64,000 nucleotides of DNA from Antrihabitans stalagmiti (GCF_016482825.1 NZ_JAEMNV010000006.1:186001-250000), one strand, 5' to 3'; positions 18,553 to 27,998 are shown, counted from the first letter of the stretch. The notes: generated from the letters alone by a model not told the origin. Translations and numbers: made by a program.

Positions 18553-20639
18553 CGAGCACCACCGGTGATGTTGATGGTGTAGTTCGACAGGTAGTCCTCG
18601 TAGAGTTGAACGGTCTCAATCCCGACCGGGAGGCGCTCTGCTGTCTGCTGATACTCAGCATCGGAGTCCGTGATTACGAAAACCACCAGTGGTGGGACTC
18701 CATTAGTTGCAGCGTTGGTTACGGCGTCGGAGAATGCACTCAGTACATCGATGTCGAACAGGACGCCATATGTGTCGGTTAGCGCCCAGCCCTTGTCGGG
18801 CACCTCCTTTATGCGCGCCCCGCGCGCGCCGCCTTCGAGCCACATCAACGGCGCGACTGACTCGTATTCACGTCCGCGGCGCACCATGCCCGGGTCAAGA
18901 TACGTGAGGTCGAACATCTCGACGTTAGTCGAGAGGCCGTCGGAGTAAACCGACCCGTCCCAGCGCCTGCCAGTGACCACCGTCGAGATGCGGGGACGGC
19001 AAACATGCTCGAACACCCCGAATGCCTCCCATCCTGGATCGCCAGGGTGCAGGCCATTTTTTCGGAGGTTTTTCGCCTCCGTAGCTCCGACCTCGTTGTT
19101 GGTAACTAGAATTGACTGGCGGACTCCGCCGTCCCGTTCATTGAGTCGCATTACCACCTCCGCGGTTGTCCCTGACCCCCCAAAAAAGTCGAGGACAACA
19201 GCATCGGTCGGTGTGCAGAGGCCAATCCACTCGGCGAGTACCTCCGGGTCTTTGGGGTTAGGGAATCGCTTATCACGGAATACTCCCGTCTGCTTCTTAG
19301 GTTCAAATAGTGAGCGCGAGCCATGCGTGCGCTGACGTTCGAACACCGAGAGCGCGACCGAACCCGTTACACCTTCGAGCGGTTTCTTCAGCCTGATGGG
19401 TTTGGTGTGGTCCTGTCGGAAGATCACCCACCCTTCGTCTATCGCTTGCTGCATGCGGGCAGGAGTGGAATAGCGCCATCCGCCGTCGGGAACTTGTACT
19501 GGTTTACCGGTTCCAGGATGAAGAACCTCGTAAGTCGGCCCACCTCCTCCCGGCCAGGTGATATCCGTGTCGCTACAAAGCTGTCCAGCGGGTAGAAAGT
19601 AGACGTTCCGCGACATCGCCTTGATGGGGGAATCTTTCGGTATCTCCCTGAACCAGTTGCGCATCAGTTGCGTAGCTTCTAGCTCGTCGCCGCCGGTTTC
19701 GTGCCACACTTTTTGTCCCTGTGCGAGCACCTCTTCGACACCGGATTTAGTGACTCGCCATCGAGCCCCGCGATTCGCGATTTCATCGGAACACAGAGCG
19801 TGAACATCAGGCGCGTCTTTCACCGGGACGCCCTCGACGGCCCACGCGTCCTTATTTATCGCATAGATCACCATGTAGTCGGCACCGTTCGAGACGAAGC
19901 GAGAGTCGTTCTTGCGACCGCCTTGCCAGACCACGTCTGAAATGAAGTTCTGGTCGCCGAAAACCTGGTCTAGCAGCATCCGCAATCGGTGGTGCTCATC
20001 GTCGCCGATGGCCACGATAATCACGCCGGTTTGCTTCAGCAGGTCGCGAGCGATCATCAGCCGCCGTTCGATGAACGACAACCACTTCGACGATTTCGCC
20101 CTGTCATTCTGGTCGACATAGCGGTCGTTGTAGATCCAGCCGTCGTTCCCGGTGTTGTACGGAGGGTCGATGTAGATCAGGTCGACCTTCTCGCGGTGCG
20201 TGGACCGAAGTGCCTGCAGGGTGTGGAAATTCTCGCCGTTGATCACAACGTGCCACGGCGCGTCGGCGGGACCATTCTCAATACGCTCCACTGAGCGCAG
20301 CCCTGGATAGATCGGCTCGCCGAACTCGCGGACGACAATCAGCTCAGTAGTACGATGCTCGCCCCCCTCGCCACTTAGAACGGCCACTTCGCGAGTCCTG
20401 TCGGCGAACCGCTCGACAGTCCACGTCTCGGCCGACGACTCATCGCGCAGTGCCACGCGAATGCCTTTGCGGATCGGATGATCGGGGAGGCGGACCGACT
20501 CGGGCATGTGCCTGTCAAACACCAAACCGAAACGTCGAGAACCGCGCAAAAGATCAACCTCCTGGGCGAGTCGTGCGCGCAGCGTCTCGTCGTCGATCCG
20601 CGAAATCAGCTGGTCAAGGACGTTAGATTCGTCAGGCAT
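18549..20639 (-). CDS. mod: Type III DNA methyltransferase, Mod subunit
   Basis: The product is 696 aa, started at the ATG at 20637-20639 behind a G-rich stretch. Mod recognises the target site and makes N6-methyladenine, protecting the host and guiding Res. Catalytic motif IV is DPPYNTG near residue 160 and the SAM-binding motif I is DFFGGSGTT near residue 487. This order (IV before I) is the beta class typical of type III enzymes. The region between them should hold target recognition. It is upstream of, and translationally coupled to, Res. Recognition specificity cannot be read from sequence. A long poly-C/G tract just upstream of the ATG (7 G on the coding strand) is noted, but it lies outside the coding region. 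Confidence 0.9.
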   Translation of the reverse strand: MPDESNVLDQLISRIDDETLRARLAQEVDLLRGSRRFGLVFDRHMPESVRLPDHPIRKGIRVALRDESSAETWTVERFADRTREVAVLSGEGGEHRTTELIVVREFGEPIYPGLRSVERIENGPADAPWHVVINGENFHTLQALRSTHREKVDLIYIDPPYNTGNDGWIYNDRYVDQNDRAKSSKWLSFIERRLMIARDLLKQTGVIIVAIGDDEHHRLRMLLDQVFGDQNFISDVVWQGGRKNDSRFVSNGADYMVIYAINKDAWAVEGVPVKDAPDVHALCSDEIANRGARWRVTKSGVEEVLAQGQKVWHETGGDELEATQLMRNWFREIPKDSPIKAMSRNVYFLPAGQLCSDTDITWPGGGGPTYEVLHPGTGKPVQVPDGGWRYSTPARMQQAIDEGWVIFRQDHTKPIRLKKPLEGVTGSVALSVFERQRTHGSRSLFEPKKQTGVFRDKRFPNPKDPEVLAEWIGLCTPTDAVVLDFFGGSGTTAEVVMRLNERDGGVRQSILVTNNEVGATEAKNLRKNGLHPGDPGWEAFGVFEHVCRPRISTVVTGRRWDGSVYSDGLSTNVEMFDLTYLDPGMVRRGREYESVAPLMWLEGGARGARIKEVPDKGWALTDTYGVLFDIDVLSAFSDAVTNAATNGVPPLVVFVITDSDAEYQQTAERLPVGIETVQLYEDYLSNYTINITGGAR

Positions 20640-21434
20640 CTCGCCCCCCCTTGTATGTTCGTACGGCTCAACTGCAACCAATCGGAAAGCCTATGGTGAG
20701 CAACCCGAGGGTTTGTTGTCGGGGCTGCAACAGCCCCAGTCCTCGTGATGTCATCGACGATGCGGGGCCGGAGTCAGGTCGCGAGCTGAAGGCGGTCGCT
20801 GTGTTGTTCCTCGACCGCCGCGACCCACCAGCGCAGCCTCGGCGAGGCATTAGCGCGTGGCCGATGAGCTGAGTTCGCGCAGACTCAGCATCCGCCTCAT
20901 CCGCCGCCCAGTCCCCGTCAGGATTCGGCTCGAGGGTGCGCAGCACCCATCAAATATCTCAGCCGCACCCAAATAAAGCCGGCGACCCGGGTCACTTGTG
21001 TCGGGCGGCGGAGCAGGAAGCTTTGGAGTACGTCGAGCCGATGTCACAAGGGCTCGATATGACACGCCACGAGTAGTCGCGGAGTGAATCGTTGGAATTA
21101 AACGTTCTGACCAGGACCAATTCTTGCTGGGCAGCGCATATATCACCGCTCACTTCTTGATAGCGCGCGGATCCGAACCTACTTGCGTTTTCGCCTTCGA
21201 CACTTGGTGCACGGGTTTCGTTGTCTACCGGCCGGCCGCGGTCGTAACGCAAGAGATCAGGGAGCACGTCGAAACCCGTGCATCGGGTGCTCAGTTTTGG
21301 TCTCACACCTGCGTCCGGATCCGCCGGTGTCTACGCGATCGGTGTTCGTGCGTAGGTGGAAGGGCAATCCCGACGGCTCTGCCCGTCAAACGCTAGGGCG
21401 TGGTTCTCCTGTTCAGCATCTGCGAGGGGTCACC
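20640..21434. other. Gene-poor stretch upstream of the restriction system
   Basis: No convincing gene is seen. The stretch holds a short hairpin, GGGGCTG-CAA-CAGCCCC (20721-20737), roughly 80 bp upstream of mod, and a long inverted repeat at 21208-21282 listed separately. Open frames on both strands (up to about 104 codons) show no motif. The promoter of mod must lie in the first part. Confidence 0.4.
21208..21282. repeat. Perfect 13-bp inverted repeat with 49-bp spacer
   Basis: TGCACGGGTTTCG at 21208-21220 is matched by its exact complement CGAAACCCGTGCA at 21270-21282. It is not tied to any gene I can call. It could be the ends of a vanished small element, a regulatory site or a long RNA hairpin. 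Confidence 0.5.
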
Positions 21435-21674
21435 GTGCATCAACTTTCGGATCGAGAGCTGCGCGCCACGATTGTTGCTCACACTGCAAGCGAGCGGGAG
21501 AACCTTATCGAGAGCCGAATCGACGAGGCACTCGCGGCCCGGATTCGCATCGTAGAACTCACCATCGAGTGCGGCGAGAGAGCAGGGCGCAACCGACCTA
21601 CCGGTCGCACAGCTTCGCCTCAATACGCCGACGGCGCCGAATTGAGTAGCCACCTTTTCGTAGTCTCCCGATAG
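21435..21674 (+). CDS. Small hypothetical protein
   Basis: A GTG start at 21435 follows GAGGGG. The 79-residue product begins MHQLSDRELRATIVAHT and has a helical, charged N-terminal half (ERENLIESRIDEALAARIRIVEL). I do not recognise it. From 21650 a different frame stays open to 21907 and reads strongly like protein (DIVQYVDRYAV...SRQEIAFKANEFATRTFVTLLEYPEISRQI, interrupted here) but has no start codon. The two may be halves of one gene split by a frameshift. Gene or remnant cannot be decided from this sequence. Confidence 0.35.
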   Translation: MHQLSDRELRATIVAHTASERENLIESRIDEALAARIRIVELTIECGERAGRNRPTGRTASPQYADGAELSSHLFVVSR

Positions 21675-21990
21675 ACGTCGCGATCGACATCGTTCAATAT
21701 GTCGATCGGTATGCCGTTTGCTCGGCCGACGGCGTTGTCAGCCGACAGGAGATCGCTTTCAAGGCGAACGAGTTCGCGACGCGCACATTCGTGACATTGC
21801 TCGAATATCCCGAGATCAGCCGTCAGATCATCACCGAGATCAATGCGACGGCCACGTCTGAATCGATGTCGCGGCGGACACCGATAGTGACCGAAGTCGG
21901 GCAATGAACGGTTCACCGATGTAAGCGCGGCCCCCCGCAACTCTCCTTCAGTTCTGGTGATGGAGCTGCTCGGATCTTCTTGGCAACGCG

Positions 21991-22410
21991 ATGCGCGGAG
22001 GTTTGGCGGAGTACATCGTTGGACTTGCCCTCGACTGTGTCTCAGGTCAGGGTCGGATGGAGTGGGACGCAGCCGATCTCCTGACTGCTTCTGGCGTCCG
22101 AGTCGAAGTCAAGTCTGCTGCGTACCTGCAAAGTTGGCGGCAGGAGCGCTTGTCTCCCATTCGGTTCGGGATTCAGCCGACCGTGGGTTGGGACGCTCAG
22201 ACGAATACGGTTGCAGCAGAGCGAAAACGACAAGCCGACGTCTATGTGTTCAGCGTGTTCAAGCACATCGACCAAGCCACGGCCGACCCGCTCAAACTGG
22301 AGCAGTGGGACTTCTACGTCATGTCGACGACTCAGTTAAATTCTGCTGTCGGCGAGCAGAAGACGATCAGCCTGGCAAGTCTGCTTCGGCACGAACCGGT
22401 CAAATGCTAA
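21991..22410 (+). CDS. Hypothetical protein, restriction-endonuclease-like fold
   Basis: The product is 139 aa. It begins MRGGLAEYIVGLALD and contains 'WDAADLLTASGVRVEVKSAAYLQSW', where the spaced Asp and ExK (VEVKSA) form a PD-(D/E)XK-type active site. The downstream 'RQADVYVFSVFKH' and 'LEQWDFYVMST' blocks are typical of a widespread stand-alone actinobacterial family with this fold. Upstream codons in frame (DLLGNA) resemble the family's N-terminus, but a stop precedes them and no other start exists, so the protein may be slightly short. The function is not established; a nuclease-like role is only suggested by the motif. Confidence 0.75.
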   Translation: MRGGLAEYIVGLALDCVSGQGRMEWDAADLLTASGVRVEVKSAAYLQSWRQERLSPIRFGIQPTVGWDAQTNTVAAERKRQADVYVFSVFKHIDQATADPLKLEQWDFYVMSTTQLNSAVGEQKTISLASLLRHEPVKC

Positions 22411-22462
22411 TTTTCCGAGATTCGGGACGCCGTCGATACCGTTTTCGGCGACTGAGAAGGAC

Positions 22463-23059
22463 TTAGCTCCCTGCCTCTTGATCCGCATCGAGCAAATCCA
22501 AGTACCCAAACACCGCGTCCCGCAGAGTGTTCTCCGGGTATCGCCCATTCCCCGAGTGCGCCCGCCGCCACTTGGAGTCCCAGTACTCGTCGCTCACCTC
22601 GCGGAGATGCTTCAACGTCGCAGCCAACTCATCGGCGAGTAGTGCCTTGTCGAACGCGGGTCGCGGAATATCGCCAAACCGCTTCTCCTTCAAAGCCTCC
22701 AGAGCCTCGTCGTCGATACCGTCCTCCTTCGACCAGATCCGAACCGGCTCGCGGATGAAGTGATTCGCGACCTGCTGTTCGTGGGATCGCCAGAAGTACG
22801 AGAATCCGCCCTTGTCGAGGCGCAACGGGTAGACCACCGCGTAAGCGTCGTCGGGCTGCCTACCCCACGTCACCTCAGTGTCAGGTAGGTCTACGACGAG
22901 TGCGATCTGAACCCAGTCGAGCGACTCCGGACCGTCCAACAGTTCGTCGAATACGTACACCTCGTTCAACGGGAAGTAGTGGTCGCCCGGAATTGCCGCC
23001 GTCGCAGTGCAGGCTTCGGCAAGCGTGCGTACCTTCTCGATCGCTCGGGTGTATCGCAT
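22463..23059 (-). CDS. Uncharacterised actinobacterial protein
   Basis: The product is 198 aa from the ATG at 23057-23059 (MRYTRAIEKVRTLAEACTA). It is soluble and acidic, with no signal peptide or known catalytic motif. Notable blocks are 'VYVFDELLDGPESLDWVQIALVVDLP', seen as VYVFDELLDGPE and WVQIALVVDLP, then 'YFWRSHEQQVANHFIREPVRIW' region and 'WRRAHSGNGRYPEN'. I recognise it only as a conserved actinobacterial family of unknown function. It is divergent from the SEC-C gene, sharing a 67-bp intergenic region. Confidence 0.7.
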   Translation of the reverse strand: MRYTRAIEKVRTLAEACTATAAIPGDHYFPLNEVYVFDELLDGPESLDWVQIALVVDLPDTEVTWGRQPDDAYAVVYPLRLDKGGFSYFWRSHEQQVANHFIREPVRIWSKEDGIDDEALEALKEKRFGDIPRPAFDKALLADELAATLKHLREVSDEYWDSKWRRAHSGNGRYPENTLRDAVFGYLDLLDADQEAGS

Positions 23060-23126
23060 GGACCGATACTCCCAAAGTTTCAGCGGACGGGGGACCAGTC
23101 GGCCCTCGCCCCTAGAATCGAAAACC

Positions 23127-25556
23127 GTGACCGATGCCGGAGATCCCACAGCCGAAACCGCGATGCTGATCCTGCGTGAGCATGGTCCGCTGGATTCGGA
23201 AGGCTGGGCGAAGCTTATGGTCGCCCAGCGTCTGGGCTCGGCTGAGGACATGCTCGAACTCGCCGAAAACATCGATCATCCGATACTTGGACTGCTTGCC
23301 GACGGTCGCAACATCGCCGTCGATTCCTTCCTCGAAGGCAAGGTGTTCACACATCGGCTGACCAGCGCCGAGATCGCTGCCGGAATTATCTTCGTCGACG
23401 GCGATTTGAATCCGCTCATCTACCTTGCGGATGGCGAGGAGCTACCGTCGCTGGTGATTCCGGCCTACGACGATGACATTCTCGACGAGCGGGGCCTTGC
23501 CGAGTCCGATCGACAGTTTGATCTAGGTCTCCTGATCAGTCCGACCGACATCGGCCGTTTCGTCGACGGTGATGTTGTCGCGGTCATTGCCCGCGGCGGC
23601 GACTTGTACTTCGAGCGTGTCGGCACGAAGAAGCTGCCGATCCCTGATTTGCGTCCCGCCCTCGTCACATTGCTGGGAGACGATCGATCAGAGCAGATCG
23701 AACATGTCATCTGGCAGTTGATGTCGGACGACGTGACGCTGTTCGACGAGCCGACGGCACCGCTCAGCGAATTGATCGCCGCCGCCGGCTACACGATCGA
23801 AAACGAAAAGATCGCCGTAGCCGGTTTCGACTTCAAGACCGCGAGACTTCAACACTTCGACGATTTCATCGCATCGACCTACGAGATGGAACCAGCTGAA
23901 GCGAGCGCTGTATCTGCCTTCGGTCGTCTCGTCACTGCTTATGGATCCGACGACAAGCCCTCCGAGGCAGATGTTCCGATCGATCCGCTTGTCTTTGCAC
24001 CCCTTCATGATTCGTATGTTGCCGAGATCGCACGAAAGGTTAGCGAAACCGCAATCGGCTTCGTCCCAGGCGATTTCGCCGCGGCATCGGAGGCGCTGAT
24101 CCGTCGGGGTGGGAAGAAGGTCGCTGCTACAGCGAGATGGTTCGCAGGGAGGGCTGCCGATCGCGAAGGTCGAGTCCTCGACGCCGAGAAGTATTACGAA
24201 GACGCGTTGTCGTGGAACAAGAATTTCGAGCCGGCGCTGCTGGATCTGGCGAACATCGCATCCGTTCGCGGCGACGCGCCTCGTGCGATCTCTTTCCTGA
24301 ACCGTCTAGGCGACGGATCTGCCTCATCGCAGTACTCGATGCTGCAGAACTTCCTGCCGGTTGCGCGTCCCGGATTGAGTCGAAATGCGCCGTGCTGGTG
24401 CGGATCTGGCCGCAAATACAAGCAGTGCCACCTCAACAAGGTCGAGACCTCGCTCGACGATCGCGCGAAATGGCTCTACAACAAAGCTGGATCGTTCGTG
24501 GATGACTCGGACACGTGGGGCGCGCTCATCCAAGATCTGGCCGACGAACGTGCCGAGTACTGGCCGGACCATCCAGATCCGATAGGGCGGGCATTGGCGG
24601 ACGGGTTGGTCGTCGACGTGGTCCTCTTCGAGGAAGGCGGATTCGACGACTTCATCGAACGGCGCGGAGAACTCCTACCGGCGGACGAACTACTCCTGGC
24701 CCAGCAGTGGCAACTCATCGAACGGTCGCTGCACGAGGTCGAATCGGTGCGGCCGGGGGAGGGCTTCACCCTCCGCGACGTCAGAACCGGCGACCGCAAC
24801 GATGTCACTGAGCGCGTAGCAAGCAAGCAACTGAAAGTCGGCGAATTCATCTGCGCAAGAGTCGTTCCCGCCGGATCGGTGAAGCAGATATTCGGCGGGA
24901 TCGAGCCCATCGCGCTCAGCCAACGTGAGGCACTGTTGGAGCTACTCGATTCCGACGACCTCGACCCCGCAGATCTCGTCGACTTCCTGTCCGCGCGCTA
25001 TGCGCCGCCGAGCCTCGTGACGTCGGACGGCGAGACGATGGTCGCGTGCGAAGCGTCTTTCGCCATCGACGACGCTGCGACCCTGCGGCGTTCACTCGAC
25101 AATCGCTACGGACCCTCGACCGACGACCACTGGCGCTGGCTCGTGGGCGAATCCGTGCATGGAACCATCCGAATCGTCGACGGCGAACTCGTTCTGGACG
25201 CGATGAACGAGCGTCGATTCGACGAATTGCTGAAGACCGTCGGCACATTCAAAGGGTGCGGCGACCTGATCGAGCAGCAACGAATATCGGCTGCCGACAG
25301 GCTTGCCGAACTATTGGAGTCGCCCGTGCCGTCAGAGCCCTTGGATCCAGACCTGGTGCCGGTGCTCGACGACTTCGTCCGTGATTACGAAGTGGAGTGG
25401 CTCGATCAGCCGATTCCAGCCCTCGACGGAGCGACCCCGCGCGAAGCGGCCGCCGACCCGACCCGCCGCGACGACCTCACCCGACTGCTGGATTCCTTTC
25501 CGCGCGGCCAGGGCACGATGAGTGTCGAGCGTCTGCGAGTCATGCTGAACCTCTAG
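23127..25556 (+). CDS. Large SEC-C motif protein
   Basis: The product is 809 aa, started at the GTG at 23127 because a TAGAAT -10 hexamer (23113-23118) ends 8 nt before it, fitting a leaderless mRNA. The clear motif is APCWCGSGRKYKQCH near residue 430, a SEC-C zinc-binding motif (CxCGSxxKxKxCC-like) used in SecA and many bacterial proteins to bind zinc and partner proteins. A short TPR-like stretch precedes it (GRVLDAEKYYEDALSWN, PALLDLANIASVRG). The rest has no motif I recognise. It has no membrane segment and is likely cytoplasmic. The role is unknown. Confidence 0.75.
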   Translation: MTDAGDPTAETAMLILREHGPLDSEGWAKLMVAQRLGSAEDMLELAENIDHPILGLLADGRNIAVDSFLEGKVFTHRLTSAEIAAGIIFVDGDLNPLIYLADGEELPSLVIPAYDDDILDERGLAESDRQFDLGLLISPTDIGRFVDGDVVAVIARGGDLYFERVGTKKLPIPDLRPALVTLLGDDRSEQIEHVIWQLMSDDVTLFDEPTAPLSELIAAAGYTIENEKIAVAGFDFKTARLQHFDDFIASTYEMEPAEASAVSAFGRLVTAYGSDDKPSEADVPIDPLVFAPLHDSYVAEIARKVSETAIGFVPGDFAAASEALIRRGGKKVAATARWFAGRAADREGRVLDAEKYYEDALSWNKNFEPALLDLANIASVRGDAPRAISFLNRLGDGSASSQYSMLQNFLPVARPGLSRNAPCWCGSGRKYKQCHLNKVETSLDDRAKWLYNKAGSFVDDSDTWGALIQDLADERAEYWPDHPDPIGRALADGLVVDVVLFEEGGFDDFIERRGELLPADELLLAQQWQLIERSLHEVESVRPGEGFTLRDVRTGDRNDVTERVASKQLKVGEFICARVVPAGSVKQIFGGIEPIALSQREALLELLDSDDLDPADLVDFLSARYAPPSLVTSDGETMVACEASFAIDDAATLRRSLDNRYGPSTDDHWRWLVGESVHGTIRIVDGELVLDAMNERRFDELLKTVGTFKGCGDLIEQQRISAADRLAELLESPVPSEPLDPDLVPVLDDFVRDYEVEWLDQPIPALDGATPREAAADPTRRDDLTRLLDSFPRGQGTMSVERLRVMLNL

Positions 25557-25574
25557 CCCGGCTATCCTTCTCCA

Positions 25575-25793
25575 ATGCCTCGCTATGACTATCGGTGCCG
25601 GACCTGCGGCGACACGTTCGAAGTGAGTCGATCGATGTCGGACTCCTCGGCCGACACACTCTGTCCCGTCGGCCACGACGACACCGTCAAGCTGCTGACG
25701 ACCTTCGGCGTTGGTGGTTCGGCATCGGCCCAACGGGGTACACAATCGGCGCCGCCGTCAGGTGGTTGCTGCGGCGGAGGCTGCTGCAGTTGA
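25575..25793 (+). CDS. FmdB-type zinc ribbon protein
   Basis: The product is 72 aa. It begins MPRYDYRCRTCGDTFEVSRSM, read here as MPRYDYRCRTCG then FEVSRSM, which is the FmdB regulatory zinc-ribbon signature with CxxC. The second metal pair is weaker (LCPVGHD: Cys and His). The tail is Gly/Cys-rich (GGCCGGGCCS), a common variant. Its function in actinobacteria is unproven. It starts 18 bp after the SEC-C gene and may be in the same transcript. Confidence 0.8.
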   Translation: MPRYDYRCRTCGDTFEVSRSMSDSSADTLCPVGHDDTVKLLTTFGVGGSASAQRGTQSAPPSGGCCGGGCCS

Positions 25794-25828
25794 GCGCATA
25801 ACGCGCCGCGATTTTCGGAGGACCCGCC

Positions 25829-26620
25829 ATGCCGACCATGAACGCCCAAGCATCCGACATCGTTCAGAACCCATGGTTCGAACGCCTCGCCAGATGTGGC
25901 CACATCGTCAGCGGCGTCCTCCATCTGCTCATCGGCTACATCGCCATCCGCATCGCGTTGGGCAAGGGCGGTAGCGCGGATCAGTCGGGCGCATTCCGAG
26001 AACTGACGTCGAAGACCGGTGGCACCCTCGTCATGTGGGTAGTGATGGTCGCGTTCCTCGCGCTGGCGGTCTGGCGACTCGTCGAAGGCGCGGTGGGGAA
26101 GCGCTCCGAGTCCAAAGAAGTCAGCGTGATGGACCGTGTCAAGGCGTTCTCGCTCGCAGTCCTCTACTTCGCGTTCGCGTGGTCGGCTTTCACCTTCGCG
26201 AAGGGTGCGGGCAAATCGAGTTCGGAGCAGAACGCCGGGCTGACGGCTCGCGCGATGGAATCAGGCATCGGCAAGTTGGCGATCGTCGTTGTTGCGGGTG
26301 TGTTCATCGGCGTCGGCGGCTACCACTGCTACAAAGGCATTTCGAAGAAGTTCATGAAGGACCTGAAATCGCCCGGCACAGTCGAAGAGACGCTCGGAAC
26401 GATCGGCTACACCGCAAAAGGGTTGGCACTGATCGGGATTGGCGTTCTGTTCATAGCGGCGCTGTTCACCGAAGATCCAGGCAAGGCGACCGGAATGGAC
26501 GGCGCCTTGAAGACGTTGCGGGAGCAGGCATTCGGAACGATTCTGCTAGTCGTCGCTGGCTTCGGTATCGCGATCTACGGGCTGTACTCGTTCGTGATGG
26601 CGAAGTCCGCGAAGATGTGA
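25829..26620 (+). CDS. DUF1206 integral membrane protein
   Basis: The product is 263 aa with six predicted membrane helices in three pairs, each pair carrying a repeated module: 'ARCGHIVSGVLHLLIGYIAIRIALG', 'VKAFSLAVLYFAFAWSAFTFA' and 'IGYTAKGLALIGIGVLFIAALF' (seen as GHIVSGVLHLLIGYIA, VKAFSLAVLYFAFAW, TAKGLALIGIGVLF). This threefold arrangement defines DUF1206. GGAGG lies 10 nt before the ATG. The stop is one base away from that of the convergent GH43 gene. The function is unknown. Confidence 0.85.
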   Translation: MPTMNAQASDIVQNPWFERLARCGHIVSGVLHLLIGYIAIRIALGKGGSADQSGAFRELTSKTGGTLVMWVVMVAFLALAVWRLVEGAVGKRSESKEVSVMDRVKAFSLAVLYFAFAWSAFTFAKGAGKSSSEQNAGLTARAMESGIGKLAIVVVAGVFIGVGGYHCYKGISKKFMKDLKSPGTVEETLGTIGYTAKGLALIGIGVLFIAALFTEDPGKATGMDGALKTLREQAFGTILLVVAGFGIAIYGLYSFVMAKSAKM

Positions 26621-26621
26621 C

Positions 26622-27998
26622 CTAGTCCGTCTCCTCGCCGCCTGACTTAACCCGAACGTGCGCAGCGTATTCGACGATCTCGTCGGTCGTCGGACCTGCG
26701 CAGGCGAACAAGCGGTAGATGCCCTGCGACGAGTTGCCCGGCACCGTGTAGGTGAAGGTCTCCTCGATCACTTCGCCGGGTTCCAAGTCGACGGCGATGG
26801 GTTCGGTGAGGGGATCGGTCATCGAGTAGTCGGGCATCGAAGCCTGCAGCCACACGTTGCCGGAGTACGCCTTGTCCGCGGGTGCTTCGATGCGGACGAC
26901 CACGTCGAATTCGTCACCGCCGGAGGCGATATCGCCCTCGACGCCCTTCTCTGCGTAGGAGACGTGAACCGGGAGGTCGAACAACGGAACCTCGGGGGCG
27001 GTGGACGTCGGTGACCCGTCGCCGACCTCGGGCCAACCGTCGACCCAGGTGATTTTGTCGATCATGCCTTTTCGGTTGGGTGCGCCGCTGGGCAGTGTGA
27101 TCGAGCTGCGCGGGATGGCGTGGTAGACCATCCAGTCGTCGCCGGCGTCGTCGGGCACGACCGTGTTGTGGCCCGGCCCGCCCCACTGTTCGCTGCCTGC
27201 GAGGACGAGTGCGCCGCCACCTTCGTTGAGGTCCTGGCCTTTTCGGTCGAGGAACGGACCCGTCAACGAGTCGGACCGACCAGCCAAGACGCGATATGCG
27301 CTGCGTTGACCGTTGCAGCAATTGCCTGCGGAGACGAAGAGGTAGTAGTAGCCGTCGCGCTCGTAGATGTAGGGCGCTTCGAAGCGGTCGTCCGCGACCT
27401 GCACGGGGTCGCCCTCGGGAGCTGTTCCGTCGGAGTTCAATTCGATCGCGTAAATGCCGCGGAAGTTGCCGACGTACATCGTCTTGGTGGTGCCGTCGTC
27501 CCACACGGCCGGGTCGATCGTCCCGCCGATGCCAACGTCTTTGGCGCAGAACACAGCTCGGCCGAGGTCGGTCCAGGGTCCGATCAATTCGGGTGCACTT
27601 GCCTTGCCGATGCACGGATTCACGTCGTCGCCGAGGGAGTAGTACATCGCGTAGCCGTTGTCTTCTGCGACGACGTCCGGCGCCCAGGTGCCCTTGTCGC
27701 CATGCCAACCGGGTCGGCTGTCGAACGCATCGCCGGCGAACATCCAGTCGACGAGGTCGAACGAGGTGAACATCGCGACGTTGTGCATGCCTTGGCCGTC
27801 GCCCCAATCATCAGAGGTGACGAACGCGTAGAACAATCCGTCGTCGCCGCGAATCACGGACGGGTCGGCGCCGGCGGGTATGACGACGGGGATCGCCTGA
27901 GCCGCTGGCAGCGCGAACAAAGGGAACAGCGAGACCGACAAGGCCGCAAGCAACCCGTTGCGAAGCAACCGTCGCGACATGCTTCTACTGGGGCGCAT
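26622..27998 (-). CDS. Secreted glycoside hydrolase family 43 protein
   Basis: The product is 458 aa with a signal peptide ending near ALPAAQA. The ATG at 27996-27998 or the one six codons later are both possible starts. GH43 five-bladed propellers cleave arabinan- or xylan-type linkages. The three acidic residues are visible: ADPSVIR (catalytic base Asp), TIDPAVWDD (pKa-modulating Asp) and RFEAPYIY (acid Glu). The 'WAPDVVAEDNGYAMYYS' block also fits. Residues from about 340 form a separate beta-rich domain (FDVVVRIEAPADKAYSGNVWL...). It is a stand-alone gene, so the natural substrate is open. Confidence 0.85.
   Translation of the reverse strand: MRPSRSMSRRLLRNGLLAALSVSLFPLFALPAAQAIPVVIPAGADPSVIRGDDGLFYAFVTSDDWGDGQGMHNVAMFTSFDLVDWMFAGDAFDSRPGWHGDKGTWAPDVVAEDNGYAMYYSLGDDVNPCIGKASAPELIGPWTDLGRAVFCAKDVGIGGTIDPAVWDDGTTKTMYVGNFRGIYAIELNSDGTAPEGDPVQVADDRFEAPYIYERDGYYYLFVSAGNCCNGQRSAYRVLAGRSDSLTGPFLDRKGQDLNEGGGALVLAGSEQWGGPGHNTVVPDDAGDDWMVYHAIPRSSITLPSGAPNRKGMIDKITWVDGWPEVGDGSPTSTAPEVPLFDLPVHVSYAEKGVEGDIASGGDEFDVVVRIEAPADKAYSGNVWLQASMPDYSMTDPLTEPIAVDLEPGEVIEETFTYTVPGNSSQGIYRLFACAGPTTDEIVEYAAHVRVKSGGEETD

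Noticed and set aside
20633-20660. Poly-C/G tract before mod as a phase-variable switch
   Set aside because: Seven identical bases is short and lies just outside the coding region. Phase-variable type III mod genes usually carry longer repeats inside the frame.
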